From: Gammaproteobacteria bacterium
GTDB taxonomy: Bacteria > Pseudomonadota > Gammaproteobacteria > UBA4575
DNA length: 64,000 nt
Direction: 5' to 3'
NCBI GenBank assembly: GCA_014075255.1
Contig: CP046178.1
Span: 1 to 64,000, forward strand
Of this stretch, positions 37,882 to 46,921 are shown in pieces; positions within the stretch are counted from its first letter, which is position 1; each line of letters begins with the position of its first letter. Under the pieces are notes generated by a model, which worked only from the letters and a program-made list of their open reading frames with translations, had not been told where the DNA came from and made no database searches. A program made the translations under genes and the position numbers.

Positions 37882-39189
37882 ATGAGTGATAGAAGAAAAC
37901 GTCGCAGCTTATCTTCCGGAGATCGGATAGGGAAATATCAGTTAGACGAGATCATCCATCAAGGAAAGTATCGCACCATTTATAAGGCGCACGATCCATT
38001 TTTAGAGCGCGATGTAGCTATAAAAGTTAGCCAATTTCCCGATAATCAAGAGGGTGAAGAAAATTCACAGCAGTTGCGCAATTCTTTTTTTCTGGAAACT
38101 CGTGCAATTGGTCAGCTGCAACACCCTAATATAGTCTCTGTCTATGATGCAGGAATTGGTGATCGCCAAACCTTTATCGTAATGGAGTACATAGATGCAA
38201 AAAGTTTAGCTTGTATAATGAATGCTAAAGAAGAAATATCAATTTCTAAGGCAATTGATATTGTATTTAAGTGCTGTAAAGCGCTTGAGTATGCGCATAG
38301 TAAAAACATTGTTCATCGAGATATTAAACCTGCAAATATTCTGATCATGCGAGATGGTAATGTCAAAATTGTAGACTTTGGAATCGCTAAGGTAAGAAAC
38401 GAGATAGACACTTTATCTAGTGGTTTATTTGGGTCGCCATTATATATGGCACCAGAACAAATTGAAGAGCAAGAAGTGGGTCCATGTACTGATTTGTACG
38501 CACTTGGTGTTGTGCTCTATGAATTGATTACTGGAGTTAAAATATTTGAGGCGGATAATGTGCATACACATATGTACAAGGTTTTAAATGAAAAACCAAA
38601 GCCTCTGGCAAATTACGGTGTTGAGCATGCCGGGAAAATACAACCTATCATTGATCAAGCATTAGAGAAGCAACAAGATCAGCGCTATCCAGCTGCTGCA
38701 GATTTTGCGTCCGCGATTCGCAGTGTAGACATTGCTTTGCGCTATGAAGAGACGGAGATCATTAAGAGTGTGAATGCGGATCAGGCTGGAATGCTAGGGT
38801 TCTTTAAAGAATTCAGTCAGAAACAATTATCTGAGTTTGTTGATTTAGCAACGTGGTTGCGTATATCAAGTAATGAAACTATTTTATCTGCAGGTGAAAT
38901 AGATCAAACTTTCTACGTTATCGTGGGTGGAAAAGCTATTGTATATAAAACAAATGAGCCGGTTAAAACTTTGGCGGAAGGAGATTGTTTTGGCGAGCTT
39001 GGCTTATTAAGAAATGAGAATAGTAATACCAGTATTATGGCGAACACTGATATGTTGTTAATGAAGTTGACCACTACTGATCTAGATAAAATGTCTACAG
39101 CACTGCAAGCGCAATTTTATAAAGCAGTAGCACATTCAATGGTCAAGCGTTTAGCCGATAATAAAATTGCAGCCGATAAAGCTGCGTAA
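37882..39189 (+). CDS. Ser/Thr protein kinase fused to a cyclic-nucleotide-binding domain
   Basis: A 435-residue soluble fusion. The kinase domain (about 19-280) has Lys in VAIKVS, HRDIKPANIL, DFGIAK and LYMAPEQIE. The glycine loop is degenerate: HQGKYRTIY keeps only the second of three glycines. A CRP-type beta-roll domain follows (about 305-425), with FYVIVGGKAIVY and GDCFGELGLLRNENSNTS. The arginine that holds the cNMP phosphate in CRP (ERSA) is replaced by Asn here. It starts 14 bases after mpl. The catalytic residues suggest an active kinase; ligand binding by the C-terminal domain is doubtful. Confidence 0.9.
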   Translation: MSDRRKRRSLSSGDRIGKYQLDEIIHQGKYRTIYKAHDPFLERDVAIKVSQFPDNQEGEENSQQLRNSFFLETRAIGQLQHPNIVSVYDAGIGDRQTFIVMEYIDAKSLACIMNAKEEISISKAIDIVFKCCKALEYAHSKNIVHRDIKPANILIMRDGNVKIVDFGIAKVRNEIDTLSSGLFGSPLYMAPEQIEEQEVGPCTDLYALGVVLYELITGVKIFEADNVHTHMYKVLNEKPKPLANYGVEHAGKIQPIIDQALEKQQDQRYPAAADFASAIRSVDIALRYEETEIIKSVNADQAGMLGFFKEFSQKQLSEFVDLATWLRISSNETILSAGEIDQTFYVIVGGKAIVYKTNEPVKTLAEGDCFGELGLLRNENSNTSIMANTDMLLMKLTTTDLDKMSTALQAQFYKAVAHSMVKRLADNKIAADKAA

Positions 39190-39243
39190 TCAATGTAAAA
39201 ATTCAATCAATTATTATCTTTTATTAAGCAACGAGCTTAAGCT

Positions 39244-39849
39244 TTGTCTTCAAATTTGCATGAGTTGCCTTTATTCCCGCTGAATTCGGTAATTTTTCCT
39301 GGTGGTGCGCTGCCGTTGCGTTTATTTGAGCCTCGTTATTTAGATATGGTGAAAGACTGTATGCGCAATGAGCATGGATTTGGTATTGCACTTATTAAAG
39401 ATGGCAAAGAAATGGGCCAAGAGGTAGGCCTGGCAGCGGAAGTATATAAGACAGGTACAGAATGCAGAATTGCAGATTGGGAGATGCTGCCGGATGGATT
39501 GTTAGGAATAACCGCCTACGGTGAGAAAAAGATTCATATAGAGGACACGCATATCCGGTCGAATCAGCTTTTGGTAGGGCAAGTGCAGTGTTTAGTAGCA
39601 GACCCTGATGTTGAATTACCTGAAGAGTTTGAATCCATGCGTAGTCTGTTGCAAAAAGTGATTACCCAAGTAGGCAAGCCCTATACTACCTTGCCAGCTG
39701 GGTATGATTACGCAGGTTGGGTAGGTGCTCGTCTTACTGAACTGTTACCTCTACAATTAGCGACTAAGCAACGGCTCCTAGAGATCGATGACCATATTGT
39801 GCGTCTTTATCATCTAAAAGAAGCTATGCAGGATTCTAAATTTCTATAA
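39244..39849 (+). CDS. Lon N-terminal-domain (LON substrate-binding) protein
   Basis: A 201-residue stand-alone LON domain without the AAA+ or protease parts. The family opening ELPLFPLNSVIFPGGALPL is followed by FEPRYLDMVKDC. Such proteins are common in bacteria but poorly characterised. The only good start is a TTG at 39244, because the next in-frame ATG would remove the conserved first strand. It is followed 15 bases later by a thioredoxin gene with a strong ribosome-binding site. Confidence 0.88.
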   Translation: MSSNLHELPLFPLNSVIFPGGALPLRLFEPRYLDMVKDCMRNEHGFGIALIKDGKEMGQEVGLAAEVYKTGTECRIADWEMLPDGLLGITAYGEKKIHIEDTHIRSNQLLVGQVQCLVADPDVELPEEFESMRSLLQKVITQVGKPYTTLPAGYDYAGWVGARLTELLPLQLATKQRLLEIDDHIVRLYHLKEAMQDSKFL

Positions 39850-39864
39850 TAAAAGGAGAGAATT

Positions 39865-40248
39865 GTGGCAACGATTGCCCTAACTAAGGATAATTTTAAC
39901 GATACCGTTGAGAAAAATGACACTATCATTATCGATTTTTGGGCTTCATGGTGTGGCCCATGCAAATCATTTGCACCAACTTTTGAAGCGGCATCTAAAA
40001 ATCATGAAGAGGTTGTATTTGCAAAAGTAAACACAGAAGAACAGCAAGAATTAGCTGAAGCATGCAATATTCGCTCAATACCAACATTAATGATTTTTCG
40101 TGAACAAATATTATTGTATTCACAAGCAGGCGCATTACCGCCAGCACAATTAGAAGATATTATTGATAAAACTAAAGCATTGGATATGGATCAAGTTAGA
40201 GCCGATATCGAAAAGCAGAGTAAAGAGCAGGATTCAAAAGAGGCTTAA
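39865..40248 (+). CDS. Thioredoxin-family protein
   Basis: A 127-residue cytoplasmic thioredoxin-like oxidoreductase with the active site WASWCGPCK (Cys at about 30 and 33) and the cis-Pro region IRSIPTLMIF. A C-terminal extension of about 20 charged residues goes beyond classic thioredoxin. The start is GTG at 39865, seven bases after AAGGAG (39852-39857). It lies between the LON-domain gene and an ABC exporter gene; no specific partner is evident. Confidence 0.9.
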   Translation: MATIALTKDNFNDTVEKNDTIIIDFWASWCGPCKSFAPTFEAASKNHEEVVFAKVNTEEQQELAEACNIRSIPTLMIFREQILLYSQAGALPPAQLEDIIDKTKALDMDQVRADIEKQSKEQDSKEA

Positions 40249-40265
40249 TAACAATTGCTAGTCTA

Positions 40266-42086
40266 ATGAGTCAAACCAATCGTGAAGCAAATATAGAATC
40301 TATTCCAGAGCGGTATACCGTACGCCATGTGTTAAACATGGCGCTTGCGCATAAAAAAGAACTTTATTCTGCACATCTCATTGCCATTGTGGCGGTGCTT
40401 GCAAGCATTCCTATTCCACTGCTTATCCCACTTTTGATTGATGAGGTATTGTTAGAAAGGCCAGGAAAGGTGGTTGCTACAGTGGGTAAATTCTTCCCAG
40501 AGTCTTTGCATACACCTTTTCTATACATTGCTGTGCTAACTGCGATATGTATTATTCTGCGTTTAACCTATTTGTTTTTGAATGTTTGGCAAACTAAAAA
40601 ATTTGTCGGCATTGCGAAAGACATCATTTATCGAATTCGTTATCAATTACTTAATCGACTGAAATCGGTGGCTATGTCGGAGTATGAGACTCTAGGCAGT
40701 GGTGCCGTATCCTCAAAATTTGTGACTGATTTAAATACGGTTGATCAGTTTGCAGGTGAAACAGTAAGTAAATTTCTAGTTGCGGCATTAACTATAGTGG
40801 GTGTTGCGGGTGTATTGCTTTGGCTACATTGGCAACTTGCATTATGTATTATGTTTGTAAATCCATTGGTGATTTACATCACTATGTTGATAGGTAAGAA
40901 AGTAAAAGAACTTAAGAAAAAAGAAAATAAATCTTTTGAAAAATTTCAGCAATCGCTTACCGAAACTTTGGGTGGTATTCAACAAATTCGTGCAAGCAAT
41001 AGAGAGACTTACTACTTAGATCGTGTAAAGAAAAATGCAAAAGAATTAAAAGAACATTCGACTGCATTTTCATGGAAAAGCGATGCAGCAAACAGATTAT
41101 CTTTTTCAGTATTTTTAATTGGCTTTGATATCTTTCGTGCACTAAGTATGGCGATGGTGTTGATAACCGACCTCAGCATTGGCGAGATGATTGCTGTGTT
41201 TGGATATCTTTGGTTTATGATGGGTCCAGTGCAAGAGGTGTTGAGTATTCAATATTCTTTTTATGGGGCTAAGGCTGCATTGGGGCGTATAAATGAGTTA
41301 TTACATTTGCCACGAGAGCCCCAATATCCGCATATAGAAAATCCGTTCACCGACAAACATGCGGTTAGCGTGCAAATAGAAGATATTAAGTTTGCCTATG
41401 GTGATGGGCCTTATGTGTTGGATGGCGTTAATCTTGCTATTCAAGCAGGTGAAAAAGTGGCGTTAGTCGGCGCGAGTGGTGGTGGAAAATCAACGCTAGT
41501 ACAAGTATTGCTTGGGTTGTATCCGCCGCTATTTGGTGAAATAAAGTTTGATCATGTTCCAGTTTCGCGAATTGGCATGGAGGTGGTGCGTGAGCATGTG
41601 GCTTGTGTGCTGCAACATCCAGCATTATTTAACGATACAGTACGCATGAATTTAACGCTGGGTAGAGAAATGCCAGATGCGGCTTTATGGCGAGTGCTAG
41701 AAGTTGCACAAATTAAAGATGTTATCGAAGCTATGCCTAGAGGGTTGGATAGTTTGATTGGGGTCGATGGAGTTCGTCTGTCTGGCGGTCAACGACAACG
41801 CATTGCCATTGCTAGGATGGCACTAACTAATCCACAAGTCGTTATTCTAGATGAGGCGACTTCTGCACTGGATGCGGATACGGAAGCTAAACTGCATATA
41901 GCACTAGCAGAATTACTTAAAGGTAGAACTATGATTATCGTTGCACACCGATTAAGTGCGGTTAAGCAGGCGGATACTGTATACGTATTTGAAGATGGGA
42001 AGGTTACCGAACAAGGTGGACACGAAGAATTGATTAACGCGAATGGATTGTACTCAAAATTATATGGCCAACATCAAACGGTTTAG
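40266..42086 (+). CDS. ABC exporter (fused permease and ATPase, MsbA/MdlB type)
   Basis: A 606-residue half-transporter. A six-helix membrane domain (about 30-335) is followed by an ATPase domain with Walker A GASGGGKST, signature LSGGQRQRIAIARMAL, Walker B VVILDEATSALD and the switch His in IVAHRLS. Lipid, peptide or drug export are all possible. It follows the thioredoxin gene by 17 bases, and the next gene overlaps its end. Confidence 0.9.
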   Translation: MSQTNREANIESIPERYTVRHVLNMALAHKKELYSAHLIAIVAVLASIPIPLLIPLLIDEVLLERPGKVVATVGKFFPESLHTPFLYIAVLTAICIILRLTYLFLNVWQTKKFVGIAKDIIYRIRYQLLNRLKSVAMSEYETLGSGAVSSKFVTDLNTVDQFAGETVSKFLVAALTIVGVAGVLLWLHWQLALCIMFVNPLVIYITMLIGKKVKELKKKENKSFEKFQQSLTETLGGIQQIRASNRETYYLDRVKKNAKELKEHSTAFSWKSDAANRLSFSVFLIGFDIFRALSMAMVLITDLSIGEMIAVFGYLWFMMGPVQEVLSIQYSFYGAKAALGRINELLHLPREPQYPHIENPFTDKHAVSVQIEDIKFAYGDGPYVLDGVNLAIQAGEKVALVGASGGGKSTLVQVLLGLYPPLFGEIKFDHVPVSRIGMEVVREHVACVLQHPALFNDTVRMNLTLGREMPDAALWRVLEVAQIKDVIEAMPRGLDSLIGVDGVRLSGGQRQRIAIARMALTNPQVVILDEATSALDADTEAKLHIALAELLKGRTMIIVAHRLSAVKQADTVYVFEDGKVTEQGGHEELINANGLYSKLYGQHQTV

Positions 42087-42951
42087 TTATTTATTATTTT
42101 TGGCAGTTGTGTTTTTAAATGCATCTGCATATGCGGAGTCTTCAGATTCATATAGCCAATACGGCAATGGCGGAAAGAAGCTTACATCTGCTTCGAAAAT
42201 GTCTCGCAAAGACTGGAATGATCCTGAGGAGTTAGAGCGAGTATGGCAAGCGAGTCTAGTTCGCATTCCATCAGATAAAGATGAGTATATTCAAAGCACC
42301 ATTGCTGAAATCACATCAGCACCCTTAAAGCTTAATAAAAAATTTCCAACGGTTATCTATTTGCATGGATGTTCAGGAATGTGGCCGGGTACGATTAGGC
42401 GTCTTAATTTGTTAGCTAAAAATGGTTTTGCGGTCATTGCGCCACCTAGTTTTGCGCGCGAGAAGTATCCGCAATCATGTGACCCGTCTCGACATGTGGG
42501 TAGCATGTATCGTGGGGTTATTAGAATTAGGCTAAATGATGCGGGAAATACTATCGCGCAGGCTAAACAACTGCCTTGGGTGGATGAAAATAATGTATTT
42601 TTAATGGGCTTTAGTGAAGGTGCAATAACTACTGCAAGATTTTATTCAAAAAATAAGAATCGAGCAGTTAATGCGCGTGTAGTAGAAGGCTGGACTTGTA
42701 ATGCAGGATGGCAAGAATATAAAGGAGTAAGAGCGCCTAAAGGCGAACCAGTTTTAGCGCTGGTAGGTTCTAGAGATCCCTGGTTTCAAAATTCCTATAA
42801 CAAAGGCGACTGCACAAGTTTCTTGAACAGAAAGAATGGCAGCAAGTCAGTGGTATACAAGAAAGGTAAATTAAGTAACCAGCATGATTTATTAGAAGAT
42901 GAGCGTGTACAAAAAATTGTAATCGATTTTCTTCAACAGCGTATCAAATAA
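42064..42951 (+). CDS. Secreted alpha/beta hydrolase (dienelactone hydrolase-like)
   Basis: A 295-residue exported hydrolase. I use the ATG at 42064, which overlaps the ABC gene by 23 bases and gives a signal peptide ending SAYA. An upstream extension to 42043 lacks signal-peptide character. The fold is indicated by the oxyanion region VIYLHGCSGMWPGT, the nucleophile elbow MGFSEGA (Ser), VLALVGSRDPWF with the acid, and a late His in SNQHDLLE. Substrate is unknown. Its close linkage suggests cotranscription with the exporter. Confidence 0.85.
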   Translation: MANIKRFSYLLFLAVVFLNASAYAESSDSYSQYGNGGKKLTSASKMSRKDWNDPEELERVWQASLVRIPSDKDEYIQSTIAEITSAPLKLNKKFPTVIYLHGCSGMWPGTIRRLNLLAKNGFAVIAPPSFAREKYPQSCDPSRHVGSMYRGVIRIRLNDAGNTIAQAKQLPWVDENNVFLMGFSEGAITTARFYSKNKNRAVNARVVEGWTCNAGWQEYKGVRAPKGEPVLALVGSRDPWFQNSYNKGDCTSFLNRKNGSKSVVYKKGKLSNQHDLLEDERVQKIVIDFLQQRIK

Positions 42952-42963
42952 TAATTTTAATCA

Positions 42964-43341
42964 ATGCAGCCATATGTCAAGAAAGCTGATTTCTCAAACG
43001 AATATTATTTTGGTGAAGGCTGTTATATAACTGAACTTTCTAATTCTGATGATGATCCGGGTTTGTCCATCGCTAGGGCACGAGTTGAGCCAGGAGTTAC
43101 TACTCAATTACATGAATTAATTGGTACGGTAGAGCGATATGTGATTCTTGAAGGCGAAGGTTTGATTGATGTAGGGAATCTTTCGCCTCAAGCAATAAGA
43201 CCATGTGATGTGGTAATTATTCCATCTGGCTGTATGCAAAAAATAAGCAATACTGGTGCTAGTGATTTGATATTTCTAGCTATCTGTTCGCCGCGTTTCC
43301 AAAAATCTTGTTTTCAAGAAATTGTAGAGCCAACTCTCTAA
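42964..43341 (+). CDS. Small cupin-domain protein
   Basis: A 125-residue single-domain cupin. The core contains [20 protein letters not shown] (metal-ligand motif 1, with His and Glu) and [20 protein letters not shown] (motif 2, lacking the usual His and carrying Gln). Function could be metal-dependent isomerase, dioxygenase or just a sensor fold. It starts 12 bases after the hydrolase gene and its stop overlaps the hemL stop by four bases on the opposite strand. Confidence 0.8.
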   Translation: MQPYVKKADFSNEYYFGEGCYITELSNSDDDPGLSIARARVEPGVTTQLHELIGTVERYVILEGEGLIDVGNLSPQAIRPCDVVIIPSGCMQKISNTGASDLIFLAICSPRFQKSCFQEIVEPTL

Positions 43342-44618
43342 ATTTTAGCAAACGCTTTATTGGCGATTTCAATGGTTTTTTCGATATCTTCTTCTGTATG
43401 CGCGCTTGAAATAAATCCTGCTTCATAAGACGAAGGGGCAAGATATACTCCTTGATCTAACATGTAGTGGAAGAATTTATTAAAGTGATCTGCATTACAA
43501 GCAGTTACTTGTGAAAAAGAAGTAATCTTCTCTTCTTCACTAAAAAACAAACCAAACATACCGGTTACATAATTTGCAGAGAGTGGAATATTGTTCTTTT
43601 TTGCAGCATCTAACAGCCCCTCGACCAACATTTTTGTTTTGCGCTGCAATTGATCGTGAAAGCCGCGTTCTGAAAGTAATTTAAGCGTTGTTAGGCCTGC
43701 GGTCATGGCAATAGGGTTGCCAGATAGAGTTCCTGCTTGATAAACAGGGCCTACAGGAGCCAGAGAGTCCATAATGGCACGTTCGCCACCAAGGGCACCC
43801 ACCGGCATGCCACCGCCGAGAATTTTGCCCAGCGTGGTTAAGTCTGGAACGACTTTATAAAGCTGTTGCGCGCCACCTTTTGCAACGCGAAAACCAGTCA
43901 TGACTTCATCAAAAATTAATATCGACTTATATTCAGAACAAGTCTTACGTAAACCTTGTAAAAAATCCTTTACGGGAGGGATGCAATTCATATTGCCCGC
44001 AATCGGTTCCACAATTACACAAGCAATTTCCTCGCCCATTTTTTCAAATACTTGTTCAACTTCTTCCAAGTTGTTGTAGGTGAGGGTGATCGTATTTTCT
44101 GCGGTCTCATCAGGTACACCAGGAGAGCTCGGTACGCCAAGTGTAAGTGCGCCGGAGCCGGCTTTCACTAACAATGCGTCACCATGTCCATGGTAACAAC
44201 CTTCAAATTTTATAATTTTATTGCGTCCAGTGTGGCCGCGAGCCAGGCGAATTGCACTCATTGTGGCTTCTGTACCTGAGCTGGTCATGCGTATCATTTC
44301 TATAGATTCAACCAGTTCGCAAACTAGTTTCGCCATTTCAGATTCTATTTCAGTAGGTGCGCCAAAACTTAAACCATGTTCTGCAGCGTTTTGAACCGCT
44401 TGGATTACTTCGGGGTGTGCGTGCCCTAGGATCATCGGACCCCAAGAACCAACGTAGTCGATAAACTCTTTGTCGTGGATGTCATATATACGCGAACCAT
44501 GTGCGCGTTTGATAAATACAGGTGCTCCGCCTACAGCTTTAAATGCACGAACGGGGGAATTAACGCCACCTGGAATAAATTTTTGGGCTTCTTCAAAGGC
44601 TTGTTCTGATGTCGTCAT
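43338..44618 (-). CDS. hemL: Glutamate-1-semialdehyde 2,1-aminomutase
   Basis: PLP enzyme that forms 5-aminolevulinate in the C5 haem pathway. The 426-residue product has [18 protein letters not shown] at the N-terminus, the [18 protein letters not shown] cofactor region, [13 protein letters not shown] and the PLP lysine in [18 protein letters not shown] (about residue 264). Length is typical. It is the last gene of the minus-strand thiD-thiE-hemL group. Confidence 0.97.
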   Translation of the reverse strand: MTTSEQAFEEAQKFIPGGVNSPVRAFKAVGGAPVFIKRAHGSRIYDIHDKEFIDYVGSWGPMILGHAHPEVIQAVQNAAEHGLSFGAPTEIESEMAKLVCELVESIEMIRMTSSGTEATMSAIRLARGHTGRNKIIKFEGCYHGHGDALLVKAGSGALTLGVPSSPGVPDETAENTITLTYNNLEEVEQVFEKMGEEIACVIVEPIAGNMNCIPPVKDFLQGLRKTCSEYKSILIFDEVMTGFRVAKGGAQQLYKVVPDLTTLGKILGGGMPVGALGGERAIMDSLAPVGPVYQAGTLSGNPIAMTAGLTTLKLLSERGFHDQLQRKTKMLVEGLLDAAKKNNIPLSANYVTGMFGLFFSEEEKITSFSQVTACNADHFNKFFHYMLDQGVYLAPSSYEAGFISSAHTEEDIEKTIEIANKAFAKI

Positions 44619-44630
44619 AATTTCAAAGTT

Positions 44631-45248
44631 TCACATTAATGATAAATATTCTTGCACAGCCTGCTTTGGAGATGAAGCATTAAAAACTGCACTAATTACG
44701 GCAATCATATCTGCACCTGCGGTTAGAACGTTAGTAGCATTTTGGGGGGTAATGCCACCAATTGCACAGATTGGGGTTTTAAATTGCTGTTTTGCTTTTG
44801 TAAGAAGAGCAATTTCAGCTCTAGGGGCATTAGGTTTGGTTGTAGATGGGAAAAAGCTACCAAATGCTATGTAGTCCGCAGAAGCATTTATAGCTATCTG
44901 TGCATCTTCATATTGCGCATAACATGAGGCGCCAATAATTTTATCGTCGCCAAGCAGCCTTCTAGCTTGTTCAATAGAAGTATCATTTTTACCTAAATGT
45001 ACGCCATCAGCGTCGATATCAAGAGCTAACTGTGCATCATCATTAATAATTAATAAGCAAGTATGATCGTGTGTAAGCTTACGTAGTTGTGCAGCAATTT
45101 TGTAGCGATCTTCTGGTGAATTAATCTTGTCTCGATATTGAATTATTTTTACACCGGTAGTTAAGACTTCTTCTGTTTTAGTAATAATTTTATCATTACC
45201 AATACACGCCGCATCGGCTATTACATATAGACCTGTAAGTTTTTGCAT
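44631..45248 (-). CDS. thiE: Thiamine-phosphate synthase
   Basis: Joins the pyrimidine and thiazole moieties to make thiamine phosphate. The 205-residue TIM barrel carries IIQYRDK, the diphosphate-binding LLIINDDAQLALDIDADGVH with LGKNDTS, IGASCY, YIAFGSFFPSTTKP and ICAIGGITPQNA. It sits 12 bases upstream of hemL and 15 bases downstream of thiD, and is likely cotranscribed with both. Confidence 0.95.
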   Translation of the reverse strand: MQKLTGLYVIADAACIGNDKIITKTEEVLTTGVKIIQYRDKINSPEDRYKIAAQLRKLTHDHTCLLIINDDAQLALDIDADGVHLGKNDTSIEQARRLLGDDKIIGASCYAQYEDAQIAINASADYIAFGSFFPSTTKPNAPRAEIALLTKAKQQFKTPICAIGGITPQNATNVLTAGADMIAVISAVFNASSPKQAVQEYLSLM

Positions 45249-45263
45249 GATTTTTTGGAATAG

Positions 45264-46055
45264 CTATTTCAGCCAATGAAACCGATTGGGAATTTTTTGC
45301 CCCATGCCAAGCTGACGGGCAGCCTGTAAACATTTCCAGGTGTATTCTTGGGCTTGATGGGTGGCAGAAACAATGTCTTGCCCACGCGCTATATTTGAAG
45401 CTATAGCGGAGGAAAGTGTACAGCCTGAGCCATGGTATTGGTCGGGTAGACGAGGCCAGCTGCGTGTGTCGAGCTTGCGATGATTGCCATATAAAACATT
45501 ACAAACTTTATCGGTTTTTTCGTGAGTGCCTGTGACCAAAACATAATGTGTGCCGCGCTCTAATAGTGCCATTGCACAAGCATCGAGGGTGTCGCCTTCA
45601 GGTGCCAAGCTTCTAGTCTCCTCGCTATTAGGGGTCACGATTGTGGCTAGCGGTACTAGCAAGGTATTAATAGCATCAATCACATTTTCATTAGCTAAAA
45701 CTTTACCGCCACCGGCAATGATAATGGGATCTAATACAACAGGTATATCTTTATAATCGGTTAGCAGAGAGTGTATCGCCATTGCAGTTGTGTCGCTTTC
45801 GATTAGGCCAATTTTTATTGTAGCAACGTTCATGTCTTCTAGAACAATTCGTGCTTGTTGAATAATAAAGTGTTCATTGATTTGAGAGGTGTCAATGACA
45901 TTGGTAGTATCTTGAGCCGTTACTGATGTAATAATAGGTGCGGCGTGGCAACCCAAGCTTGCAATGGTTTCAATATCTGCTTGTATACCAGCTCCTCCTG
46001 TTGGATCTACGCCTGAAAATGCCATAACAACAGGTGTATTTGCAGATGTATTCAT
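45264..46055 (-). CDS. thiD: Hydroxymethylpyrimidine/phosphomethylpyrimidine kinase
   Basis: Phosphorylates the pyrimidine precursor of thiamine. The 263-residue ribokinase-fold protein shows FSGVDPTGGAGIQADIETIA, IKIGLI, VVLDPIIIAGGG, the ATP-site TPNSEET, and anion-hole QYHGSGCTLSSAIAS. The usual Asp-Pro before the pyrimidine site is present. The upstream 42 bases leave no room for a TPP riboswitch. Confidence 0.95.
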   Translation of the reverse strand: MNTSANTPVVMAFSGVDPTGGAGIQADIETIASLGCHAAPIITSVTAQDTTNVIDTSQINEHFIIQQARIVLEDMNVATIKIGLIESDTTAMAIHSLLTDYKDIPVVLDPIIIAGGGKVLANENVIDAINTLLVPLATIVTPNSEETRSLAPEGDTLDACAMALLERGTHYVLVTGTHEKTDKVCNVLYGNHRKLDTRSWPRLPDQYHGSGCTLSSAIASNIARGQDIVSATHQAQEYTWKCLQAARQLGMGQKIPNRFHWLK

Positions 46056-46097
46056 TATGTAACTGGAATATTTAGTTAAATAGGGATAGAACCATTA

Positions 46098-46268
46098 ATG
46101 CAGTATAAAACATATATGTGTGTAATTTGTGGATGGATCTACGATGAGGCCAAAGGTGCACCTGAAGAGGGAATTGAGCCCGGTACACGCTGGGGAGATG
46201 TGCCATTTAATTGGAAGTGTCCAGAGTGTGGGGCGATGAAAGATGATTTCCAGCTAGTGGAAATTTAA
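46098..46268 (+). CDS. Rubredoxin
   Basis: A 56-residue iron electron carrier. Four Cys ligate the iron: Cys8 and Cys11 in [14 protein letters not shown] and Cys41 and Cys44 in [13 protein letters not shown]. The internal GTRWGDVP also matches the family. It is divergent from thiD with a 42-base gap, a common arrangement in gammaproteobacteria. Its last four bases overlap the stop of the convergent class II aldolase gene. Confidence 0.97.
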   Translation: MQYKTYMCVICGWIYDEAKGAPEEGIEPGTRWGDVPFNWKCPECGAMKDDFQLVEI

Positions 46269-46822
46269 GTTTTTAATTGTTGGTTTAGGAAAGCAATCTT
46301 TGCTGAATGCTCAAGGGAGCAGGTCCATTTATAGGCTAAATTTATGGATTCAGCACAGGCATATACTCCATGTCCACTCACAACAGTAATGCAATATTTA
46401 CTAAGCGTGCTGGCAACAAGTCGAGGAGACTCTGCTGAGTAGTCATCAAATTTAATGGTGTGTACGGGTACAGTAGGGAAATAGAGCTTGCCTTCAAAAT
46501 CATCAGGTATGAAGTCTTTTCCGCTCATGGTCAATGCGATGGTGTGGGGCCCGTGGCTATGAAATACTGCATGGGCTTTAGCGTTTTGTTTATAGACTTC
46601 AATATGTAATTTTGCGTCAAACGATGCATCTTTTCCGCACGACCCATCCACTGAGCACGCAACTAAATCATCAGCTTGTAACGTGTCCGCACAAGCTCCT
46701 GTGGGGGTCACCCATATGCGATCTCCATCACGAACAGAGGCATTACCGCTATGCGAGTCGTTATAGCCATATTTGCGTAGCCACGCATAGTGGCGAACTA
46801 ATTCGTTTTTTAATACCGTCAT
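46265..46822 (-). CDS. Class II aldolase/adducin family protein
   Basis: A 185-residue zinc-dependent aldolase-like protein; it may act on a phosphorylated sugar. The N-terminus has [20 protein letters not shown], then the zinc His pair in [13 protein letters not shown] and the third His in VVSGHGVYA. The catalytic acid is not obvious to me. It converges on the rubredoxin gene, and is divergent from a PfkB-type kinase gene, so a sugar pathway is conceivable but unproven. Confidence 0.82.
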   Translation of the reverse strand: MTVLKNELVRHYAWLRKYGYNDSHSGNASVRDGDRIWVTPTGACADTLQADDLVACSVDGSCGKDASFDAKLHIEVYKQNAKAHAVFHSHGPHTIALTMSGKDFIPDDFEGKLYFPTVPVHTIKFDDYSAESPRLVASTLSKYCITVVSGHGVYACAESINLAYKWTCSLEHSAKIAFLNQQLKT

Positions 46823-46921
46823 TTATAAAAGCACTTTATTTTATTGTGTGTACAACGGATACTCTGCAACCATATTTTTCACGATGTACATAAGTTTATC
46901 TAACAAGAAAGGAATTTTACG

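Noticed and set aside
44470-44874. Plus-strand 134-residue open frame across the hemL/thiE boundary
   Set aside because: It lies antisense to two well-supported genes and has no recognisable motif.
46056-46097. TPP riboswitch before thiD
   Set aside because: Only 42 bases separate thiD from the divergent rubredoxin gene, too few for a THI element, and no matching sequence is seen.
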